From the NCBI GenBank assembly GCA_003971905.1, contig RSEE01000140.1, forward strand, positions 1 through 64,000: a DNA stretch of 64,000 nt, given 5' to 3'. This document shows, in pieces, positions 55,789 to 64,000 of the stretch. The stretch comes from Moniliella sp. 'wahieum'. Taxonomy: Eukaryota > Basidiomycota > Moniliellomycetes > Moniliellales > Moniliellaceae. The notes under the pieces are model-generated. The model did not search any database. It was given only the letters and a program-made list of their open reading frames with translations, and was not told the origin of the DNA. A program made the translations under genes and the position numbers. Position 1 is the stretch's first letter, and the number at the start of each line of letters is the position of its first letter.

Positions 55789-58700
55789 TTAAGAAGACAC
55801 CCGCGGTTTAATTGAACACCAGTTCAAAGATTTTTGCTCGTCGTACCCTGGTATGGAGGAAGGCATCTGTTGCCGCACCAGGATGGGTTGTGGGGCATCG
55901 AGGAAAGGTGAGGGAGCCTGTGCAGGTTGTTTGTCAAACTCACGATGATTGCCGCTCTGCGTGTTCTGTGTGCGAGGCATCACCACCACATCGCCCGAGA
56001 CGAGTTCCCAATTACCGGCCAAGGCCTGCATCAAGTCCATCGGTGGTGCGAACCTCAATCAGTTGCGGGCTAATGGCAACCAAATACTTGCCTCGCTGCA
56101 CCACCTCCTTGGGCCGGCTTTCCCAGCGAAACGCACGTTCCAACCGCGTAGGCGAACCGGCACGACTGTCCTGTTCTTCCGACAAGACGTACACCCCATA
56201 TTTTTCGTACACGAGCAAAATGTCATGTCGGGCGCGAGACGCGGTATTGTGAGGCACGGGGCGGGGAACCGAAAAGAGACAAAGAACTTGACTGCCTTCC
56301 AACTCGTTGCGTACCACACTCGCTTTCGGCACTCGTCCTAGCCCATCCACCGCGACTGCTGAACCATTGTGCATCTCGGGCCGCGCACCTTGCGCTGCGT
56401 CGACCAGGTCTTGGTGCGCATCGGCGTCAAATGTAGTAAAGTTCGGCAAGGAGATCGCTGGCTGCCTCGCGTCCAGAGGGTCCATAATGTCCACCCCACC
56501 CGCATCGATCACTGCCACGTCCGATCTGTACAGTTGGAATGTACGGGGGTTGTTCTTGGTCGAGTGCAGATGGTGCTCCGCATTGACGCGGAGGTTGGCG
56601 CAACGCCATTCGCCCGTCGGGATGAATTTGCGAAAACGAGAAGAATTGGAGGAATGGGCAGGCGAGGTGTCGGGGGCGACGATGAGATGACGAAAGTCGG
56701 AGGTTTTGCGGTGCTGCTGGTATATCAAGACAGCCTGCCCCCCTTCTGCTTTGCCCACTCGCATCATCCCCACGTCGTCATCTCGAGGATACCGGCTGAT
56801 GCATGCCTTTCGTGTTCCATCCTTCTTGCATCGCGGGACAAGACTGCGTCCAATGGATACACCCACAAGGTAGTACCCAGCTGCAACACCAGCGTTCCGG
56901 CATAGTACACGTCCCCCACCGTGGGTGCAAACAAGGCCATGTTGACAATGTTTTCCGCCGGCAGGACCAATGCCAGCTTTTCCCATCGCTCGCCGAGCCA
57001 TACCCCCGATTTGGTCGCGACGGCAACCCAGTTTACCCCCGTGTTGGACTGAAAGACAAGCGCTTTGACGATTGACATGTCGGACTTAGGGTCCATCCGA
57101 CCGGTAGAAGGAGGTGTGGTAGGATTAGTAGCCACGTTGAAGATTTGCTCAGTCAGCAGGTTGATCTGCATTGGCACATCTTGCGACATCTGGATACTGC
57201 GTATATTATCCACCTCCCTCTGCACCGTCTCTTCAATCTCATCTCGCCTCGAGGCAGAGGTGGCGTAGAGATGGATGGGGCCAGTGTAAAAGTGTCCGAC
57301 GCTAAATGGATACAAAAACTCGTCCTTCCCGCACGGTAGAGCAGGCTCATCAAAGCTCCCTATCTCCAGCGCTTCCAGAGGGATTGGCTGTCGTAGCCCC
57401 AGCGAGAAAGCACGAGAGAACGTCAGTACCTTCCCTTTTCCCCCAAATTGTGTCTCCCAAACATCACACAAGAGGAAACCACAACAAGAGAAGCACGTAC
57501 CCTCCAACTCAACTGAAACGCTGGGGTCGGCAGTAGCTTCTTGTCCAAGCTGGGATCCGATTCGGCCAAGGCACGATCCGCAACGTAGTACGGATCGTCA
57601 ATTTCAGAGGTTCGCGTAGAATAGAGGATGAGGTGTTTCACCGATACCTCTACGGGTTTGAGCAGCAAGAGGAAAGTGTCGGTGACCACAAGGCGTAAAG
57701 GATCGGTCAATCGGGGCTTAGCGTACACTGCCTCTTTTTTCCATGCCCAGCTTGACCTTGCGGCGGACGGAATCCAACGCCATGGCGGAAACCATGGTGG
57801 CGTCCCCAATGCCGACATTGAATTTCCAAAGGAGTGTTTGTTGGAGCTTCAACGCATTGCTTCGTGAATTGATGAGGTCCGTGCAGCGATGTAATACAGA
57901 GGCGATGCCTTTACACTTGCTCAAGGCACGCTGCAAGGATTCCTGTTCCTCCTTCATATCCACCTTGGTCGGCCCGTCAGCTAGACTAGTAACGACGTCT
58001 GTAGTCACGTCCAGAAGCTTTCTGATGAGCTCGGGGTAAGCTTGACAAACTAACGATCCTCCCCGATCGAGAAACGATATAAGATCATTCTTGTGTGTCT
58101 GCGGAATCCGGCCAAGGTCACTCCAAAATGCGTCAAAGTGAGGATTGCAAAGACGGTCCATCCTCAAATCGTCCACGAACCACATCATCCCGATATAATA
58201 CGCCTGCATCACGTATATGAACGGATAACTTTTCAAATGCTCCTTCATGAGATTGCCCACATGGGTAATGTACCCGTCGCGCGCTTCCTGGATGCGCTTT
58301 ACCAGTTCATCCAAAAACGGTTGGTGGAGTTCGATCACCTTTTGCGTCGCCTTGATCATCTGTTGGCACAGTTTCTCGTCCCGGCTCGGCGATGGCTTCA
58401 ATCCGGTTTGCTCCTTCGCTCCGGTCTTGGGGCGGGTGTTGAGGGGTAAGACGCCACCCTGGAGAGAAGGCAAGAGGACGTGCCTTAGCAACCGCATTCC
58501 AGCAACAAATCCGGCTTGGACCTGGCATAGTTCTGTGAGCACGTTTTGTCGTTTCTCCTCTTTCTTCTCCATTGTGGTGAAGTCTGGTCGCGGCATGGGG
58601 GGAGGAAAAATTATTTGGCTCCACGAGGGTCGGTGCTTAGTGTTGTCCAACTTGTACGCCAGTATATCTTCCATCGATGCGAGTATGCGCTCGTTCGGCC

Positions 58701-59428
58701 TCGGTTTTACTAAGAAATATCATCGCTTTGTCGTGGAGAGGCGATGTTGGATTGTGTGGCGGACAGAGGAGGGACGAAATACTCAGATGAACTCGAGTAG
58801 GAGGACGGATTGGGGGCGGCAAGGGGGTCCGGGAGGTGGCAAAGGGGAAGAAGTGCCGCTTACAGCAGAGGTGCCGGCGGTTGCATGAACTGATTGAGAG
58901 CCAAAAAAAGACGGTGGTCGCATCCTCGCGGGAGCTGGATCAGTCGGTAGAGAGGGGTTGCTGCGTTCTCTGCTTCTGTCCTGCCCGTCAAGCATGGAGG
59001 AAGACAGAGTAGTGCTGTCCTCGTCGTCCTCAATTGTTTGAGTGGGGGGCTGGCTCTCGCTTCCCGGAATCAAAAAGTAGGGCGAGGAGGAGGAAGGATG
59101 TGGGCACTAGCTCCATGACATCAGGATTGAGGACGCGGAGGGTGGCAGATGGGCCGGCACGGCAAGGGCAAGTGGGGGAGTAGCAGCCATGTATATAAGA
59201 GGGGGGGGAATCGGGGCTGCGAGAGTGGGATGTGAGACAGGTGAGTGCATAGCAATGGGCCAAGGCGGGCATTATAGCGGTGGGCTCGGTGCCGCTTCGG
59301 GGCTGATATGATGGTGGGAGCTCCCAGAGATTCTGGCAGTCGTTGTGTGGGTCCGACAACTCGGCCATGAGTCTCCCCTTGACGCTGGAGGCGGAGGGTG
59401 TAGGAGGTGGGGATAAGAAAATCTGCAT
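55789..59428 (-). CDS. ROM2: RhoGEF-PH-CNH protein (Rom1/Rom2 type)
   Basis: Guanine nucleotide exchange factor for Rho GTPases in cell-wall integrity signalling. The disordered Ser/Pro N-terminus begins at the tentative ATG 59428 (MQIFLSPPPTPSASSVKGRL). The DH domain (about 58560-57900) starts RQNVLTELCQVQAGFVAGMR and contains DELVKRIQEARDGYITHVGN, MDRLCNPHFDAFWSDLGR and LIRKLLDVTTDVVTSLADG. A PH-like part (about 57780-57500) includes PRLTDPLRLVVTDTFLLLL. The CNH domain (about 57400-55990) includes ALVFQSNTGVNWVAVATKSG, NMALFAPTVGDVYYAGTLVL, DVAVIDAGGVDIMDPLDARQ, DILLVYEKYGVYV and YLVAISPQLIEVRTTDG, then MQALAGNWELVSGD and a stop at 55789. Frame changes lie near 57740, 57500, 56780 and 56010. 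The N-terminus may extend further upstream. Confidence 0.85.
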
Positions 59429-60448
59429 CGGCCATTGCACAGAGACGCTCAGCAGCGTACCCACGGGGGGCCTCGTTGACAGTGGCAGGATCGCGGGATC
59501 CTCTGCGGAGGCTGCTTGTCCAACTTGGGGAGGACCGGCGGCACGGGCGAGGCTGAAGGTAGCGCCGGGTGGGACGACGCCAAAAAGAGACTGATGCTGT
59601 GGCTTGATGGCTGCGGCAAGAAGGTCGACAAGGCGCAGTGCCGTGATTGGCTGCGGGCGGTGGTGGCGAGGATAATGGTGAGGTGGGAAAGGAGGCAGGG
59701 GTTGGTTTTCATAATGCCATCAGAGGCGGTATGGATGCCGGGAGGTCGTCATCCTGGGCAGCAGGCATGGCGGCGGCGAGGGAGGGGTGGCGGCGAGGCG
59801 TGGAGATGGAGGAGGAGGAAGAGGGGCAGACGGATGAGAGGTTTTTGCGGAGGGGTTGGGATTGAGGAGAGCAGGAACGCTGCGGCTCGAATGGACTACG
59901 AATGGGCGCAGCAGCTACGTGCTAATACGTCGTATAGGTACGAAGTATATATACAACAACACACACGCAGCCATCACTGGCTGCGCCAGACCGGCGCATC
60001 TGCTCTGCCCTGCTGCGCCCCTGTGGCTGAGAGTTGGGGCGGATCCAGAGGCAAGGGTTTTCGGATCCCTCCTGCCAACACACAAAACCACTGTCTGGAG
60101 TGGCATATGGGACTCTATCGTATATCATCCATCGTGTGCCTGTCACATCTACACGTCGCGATGGGTTTATGTCGAGCCGTGCTGCCGCCTGAGGCCCTCT
60201 TCCCGAAAGGGGAATAGGCTTCGTCATGGTTTGCCCAGAAACCTGTTTAATGTTTAACGTTTATATGGGCATCGCCATCAGTATATACTCTGTCGGGGTC
60301 TGATGGCGGTCTGTATATAGTTTAGTACATACGCAGCGTTCATACGCAGCACGTTTAAGTCAGATAAAGCTGATCCGAGTCCCGCTTGCATCGGCCACAG
60401 CACATATATGCCCTTTGTGGTACACGAGATCCACACACACCCGCTGCT
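59429..60448. other. Upstream region of the RhoGEF gene
   Basis: May contain more of the RhoGEF N-terminus (Ser/Pro-rich minus frames to about 59710) and its promoter. TATATAC-like sequences at 59946 and 60281. No other gene is supported. Confidence 0.4.
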
Positions 60449-60672
60449 TCAGGGGGAAAAACGGCTCTTGAGTGCGTCCCGGTACTTGGCGTTCTTGTCG
60501 CATTCTGCTTGTTCAAGCAGCCGAAGCAGCTCTTTCTCCCGCGTTCCATGGGAGTTGCGGTGCTCTCTTCATGCACCACCCTCCGATACGCGCTCTGCGC
60601 TTCCAGCGACCCCGTGTCGCGCAGCGTGTGGTCTACCTCCATTCCTGATCCTCCGAGTGCTCCGGGTCCCAC
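60449..60672 (-). CDS. Short coding-like segment, unidentified
   Basis: In one frame the minus strand reads DTGSLEAQSAYRRVVHEEST and, after a one-base shift near 60555, EKELLRLLEQAECDKNAKYR then DALKSRFSP and a stop at 60449-60451. The amphipathic helix looks like real protein. It could be the 3' end of a small gene whose upstream part I cannot follow. Family unknown. Confidence 0.35.
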
Positions 60673-60886
60673 ATCACGCGGTAGTCAATATTATACTCTT
60701 TAGTCTTTTGACGCTTGAGCACGCTCCACGGGGCACATCTGTTGCCCCACCTTTCATAATACAACTCGTTTTGTCGACAAGCCTGCAGCCAAGGCTGTTG
60801 CGGAGAAGCTGGGAGAGAGCGTTATAACCGAATAACCCTCTCCTGACTAGTAGTAACTGAAGCTTTGTGCCGAGAGGAAGGCCCTT

Positions 60887-60902
60887 CAAGCTTCAAGCTT
60901 CA
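60887..60902. repeat. TGAAGCT heptamer copies (inverted)
   Basis: TTCAAGCTTCAAGCTTC, two complete units of the TGAAGCT family on the opposite strand. Confidence 0.7.
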
Positions 60903-62156
60903 CAGTCCCTCCGAAGCCCTGATGGGATACCCTGCACACAGGAGCTCTCTGTGCTGTTTTATATCATTTCTCGCTTCTCTACTAAATGATGACTTTCCTT
61001 GTTTTGCAGCTGGGCCCGGCGGGCCTTCTGGCTCGTTGATACCACTGTAGGTGTGGCGGATTGACAGAGATTGAACTACAGTCGCCACCACAATGAGTTT
61101 GCACCCCCTCAAAATGAGAGAGGGCTATCATCGAATATCATCTACTCTCCAAGACCTCACTCAACTCATCCTACTATCGGTGTTACAGCGGGTTGACGCT
61201 GCAATATGCGTGGTCACACACAGTCCACGCTCCCTATCCCTTGTCTGTACCCTGATGAGACCTGGAGTCCGGATGGTCCTCGAGGGTGATTATGCAATCG
61301 CACTGATGGTGGAGGTGGTCTAAGCACCACAGCAACGCTTACTGAGGAACATCAAGCAGCGAGTCGCCACCAGGGGTTAGAGTACTGCTGAACAAGGAAA
61401 ACAGGGAGAAAAAACAGAGCTCCCAGGCATGAGAGGAGACTGAAGCGACATTGGCCAAAGCACGAGCCACCCGGGGCTCAACATCCCCTTGCCTCTCTGC
61501 GTTAGTATAGTGGGGGGTTATAGAGGACAGGGACAGCAGTGTAATATCGTGTGCAAAAGCCTCCATAGAAGAACAACGGTGAAGCAAGAGTATGGAGCGC
61601 TGAAGTACACTGTGAAGTGTGACCCTGTGGGAGAGTGCCCACAACTGATTGGCAGCCATCAGCTATGCAATTTCTAGTTGTGTGGCGCTGATTTCGAGAC
61701 ACAGAAATGCCGATCCAATGGGAGTAGTGGCTGCGAGAGGGTTGGGCGATGGGGCAGGCCGAGGGCCCGAGGCGGGCCGAGGAGCGATGATGGTGCCCCC
61801 GTCTGGGTTTTGGATGTGGTGCTGTTGGGGGCGAGAGCCGAGAGGAGAGGGGAGGGAGGAAGTGTCGTGGCACAAAAAAAGAGAAGAGCGACAGTTTGAG
61901 TTGGCCTGCGGATGGCTTCCAATCAAATCACTGGGGCTGGGGGCTGGTGCGGGAGCGGCGATAGGAGTGGGGCTGGACAGCATCGCTGTCGCCTGGCCTG
62001 TGTTTGTCTGGTACTTGGTTGCCCAAAGAGATCACGGGAGTGATACATGATGCATGATGAGGATCGCCACCTGGTGTTATCCCCGCCAGGGCCGCTGCAC
62101 GGAGGCAGTGTGGGGACAGCGGAATTAAGCATGCTGCCTGCCTGCTGCGGGCTGGG

Positions 62157-62193
62157 GCCCTGCTGCCTGCTGCCTGCTGCCTGCTGCCTGCTG
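62157..62193. repeat. GCTGCCT heptamer array
   Basis: Five tandem GCTGCCT units. It has the 7-base period but not the TGA-plus-palindrome form of the other heptamers. Confidence 0.85.
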
Positions 62194-62312
62194 CTCCACC
62201 CTCGGGCACCGGCGGCGGCGGCGGGTGCGGCGTGTGCGTATTATACGCAGTATAAGCGAGAGGACCGCATTCGGCCTTCCGTCCGGGCTACTGGCATGTG
62301 CCGCACCAACCG

Positions 62313-62319
62313 TATAAAT
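62313..62319 (+). promoter_or_regulatory. TATA box of ATP-citrate lyase
   Basis: TATAAAT, 93 bp upstream of the ATG at 62406, followed by a C-rich leader. Confidence 0.5.
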
Positions 62320-62405
62320 CCACCCGCCCACGTGGCGCCCAGCCCACCTGCCCCGCCCCCACACCCCTCCCGCACCCGCCTCGCCTTCCCCGCCACCGCA
62401 CCGCC

Positions 62406-64000
62406 ATGTCGTCCAAGGGTACGTCCGCCCCCTCCCCCCCCTCCCGCATTCACACTCACACCCGCCTTCTGCGCCCCCCGCCACCAGCCATCCGCGAGTT
62501 TGACGCCAAACTTCTCGTCAACTACTGGCTCCCGCGCGCCCCCATCTTCAGCGACCAGGTCGCTGTATCCCACTCCTTCCCTCGCCTCCGCCCAGGTCGC
62601 CCAAGTCGCATGGGACCCGGCCACCGGCGCCCTCACCCCCGACAACCAGCTCCCGTCCTGGGTCTTCCACTCCAAGCTCGTCGCCAAGCCCGACCAGTTG
62701 ATCAAACGCCGCGGCAAGGCAGGCTTACTCAAGCTCAATGTCGACTGGCCCGCCGCCAAGCAATGGATTGCCGACCGGGCTGGCAAGCCTCAAAAGGTGC
62801 GTCTTCTTCTCTCTTTCTCTCTCGTATCTAATGCGAAGAGGGGTTCTGACACACACAATCCCCACCAACAGGTTGAATCGGTCGTCGGTACTCTCAACAA
62901 CTTATCGTAGAGCCCCTTTCCCCCACAAGCCCGAGGAGGAATACTATGTCTGCATCAACTCCACTCGCGAGGGAGACCGCATCCTCTTTACTCACGAGGG
63001 GGGTGTGGATGTGGGCGATGTCGATGCTAAGGCGCTTCAACTCCTTATTCCCGCCGATCCTCAACTTCCTGTCCCCTCGCGGGAAGAATGGACATTGACC
63101 CTTCTCCCATTCGTGCCTGAAAGCAAGCAAGAGCTTCTTACCGACTTTCTCATTCGCCTTTACTCGGTCTATGTCCAGCTCCACTTTGCGTACCTCGAGA
63201 TCAACCCCCTGGTTTGCACTTCCGACGGAACCATCGCTTACCTTGACATGGCTGCCAAACTTGACCAGACGGCCGAGTTCCTTGTGGCCCCAGCTGGGCC
63301 ATCGCGCGTGACCCGGCCATCGTACTCGGAACGTCGACGGGCACCACCGCCAAGGGGGAGGAGCGAGGTCCACCCATGTTTTGGCCTGCTCCCTTTGGCC
63401 GTGACTTGACCAAGGAGGAGGCATACATTTCCAAGCTCGACTCGGGCACGGGAGCTTCGCTCAAGCTGACTGTGCTCAATGCCACCGGCCGCATCTGGAC
63501 CATGGTGGCCGGAGGGGGAGCGTCCGTGGTTTACGCGGATGCGATTGCCGCCCATGGCTTTGCTCATGAGTTGGCCAACTATGGCGAGTACTCGGGTGCA
63601 CCGACGGAGACGCAAACGTATGAGTATGCCAGCACCTTGCTTGACTTGATGACCCGTGGTGTCCCGCATCCCGATGGAAAGATTCTCATTATCGGGGGCG
63701 GGATTGCCAACTTTACCAATGTTGCGGCTACGTTCAAGGGCATTATTCGTGCCCTTAAGGAGTACCAGCCCAACCTAATTGACCACCAGGTTCAAATCTT
63801 TGTGCGTCGCGGTGGCTAATTACCAAGAGGGGCTAAAGAACATGCGCCTTTTGGGCGACAATTTGGGGGTGCCCATTGCCGTCTTTGGGCCTGAGACCCA
63901 CATCACCGATATTGTGCCTTGGCCCTTGGTCTAAAGTCACTGGAGCAAGTTCAGCTCGGAATTCAAGCCGTCGAGCTCCCCACCAGCAAGCCGGCCGGGG
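62406..64000 (+). CDS. ACL1: ATP-citrate lyase, N-terminal part (cut by window edge)
   Basis: Cytosolic enzyme making acetyl-CoA and oxaloacetate from citrate, CoA and ATP. ATG 62406 gives MSSK; intron 1 is 62419-62487 (GTACGT donor). Then [20 protein letters not shown], a very short apparent intron at 62559-62595, [37 protein letters not shown], intron 62797-62871 (GTGCGT donor) and [10 protein letters not shown]. After indels come [57 protein letters not shown] (ATP-grasp), [60 protein letters not shown] and [20 protein letters not shown], then [26 protein letters not shown] and [15 protein letters not shown]. This is the animal-like single-chain arrangement up to the citrate-CoA ligase part. 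Frame changes occur near 62900, 63290, 63815 and 63915. Confidence 0.92.

Larger units (their letters stand above)
60673..62312. other. Intergenic, no supported gene
   Basis: Includes AAGCTTCAAGCTTC at 60888-60901, TGATACATGATGCATGATG at 62041-62059 and a GCTGCCT array at 62160-62190. The minus-strand frames at 61500-61980 lack domain content. Confidence 0.4.

Noticed and set aside
1-64000. tRNA, rRNA and CRISPR arrays
   Set aside because: No box-A/box-B pair or cloverleaf, no rRNA signature and no spaced direct repeats were found by eye; the heptamer tracts have no spacers.

Overview
This is a stretch of a fungal nuclear genome, most likely a basidiomycete. It is GC-rich and dense in genes. 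Introns are short (about 60-155 nt), with GTACGT, GTGCGT or GTATGT donors and CTAAC or CTGAC branch points. The proteins are fungal: a KRE6/SKN1 glucan-synthesis protein, a GH128 glucanase, NCE101, a Zn2Cys6 regulator, a Rom-type RhoGEF and single-chain ATP-citrate lyase. An Ustilaginomycotina- or Pucciniomycotina-like lineage fits, but the sequence alone does not settle it. Nearly every recognisable gene changes frame one or more times by single-base indels at otherwise conserved sites. This looks like uncorrected long-read assembly, so gene models below are given as spans with the frame changes named.

Layout. 1-0.84 kb: fragment of a CCCH zinc-finger gene. 2.4-9.5 kb, minus strand: an unknown Ser/Pro-rich protein, the tRNA-dihydrouridine synthase DUS2 and a single-pass membrane protein. 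9.5-13 kb: gene-poor, with heptamer repeats. 13.0-19.5 kb: a Gfo/Idh/MocA-type oxidoreductase gene carrying a complete, young Ty1/copia element (13141-18190, coding on the minus strand) inserted exactly at the intron 1/exon 2 border. 20.7-21.3 kb: ribosomal protein eS7 (minus). 23.7-34.4 kb, plus: GH128 glucanase, an MGN-starting protein, transportin and NOP4. 34.6-36.6 kb: Zn2Cys6 regulator (minus), divergent from tryptophanyl-tRNA synthetase (36.9-38.3 kb). 38.5-40.3 kb: KRE6/SKN1 (minus). 41.4-43.2 kb: FGGY kinase, tail-to-tail with the splicing factor CWC15 (minus), which is divergent from a TFIIIC triple-barrel subunit. 45.4-49 kb: no gene seen. 49-52.3 kb: a small unknown protein, a Pro-rich unknown protein and NCE101. 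52.9-55 kb: a broken coding region. 55.8-59.4 kb: RhoGEF-PH-CNH protein (minus). 62.4 kb to the right edge: ATP-citrate lyase.

The genes are mainly housekeeping: tRNA modification and charging, ribosome biogenesis, splicing, Pol III transcription, nuclear import and acetyl-CoA supply. A cell-wall theme recurs (GH128, KRE6/SKN1, Rho GEF) without being a cluster. Two features stand out. First, the copia element's terminal CA plus the target-site G rebuilds the 3' splice site it interrupted, so the host gene might survive by splicing the element out. Second, intergenic DNA is punctuated by heptamer tandem repeats that all follow one rule, TGA plus a self-complementary tetramer (AGCT, ACGT, TGCA, TCGA, CGCG, CTAG).
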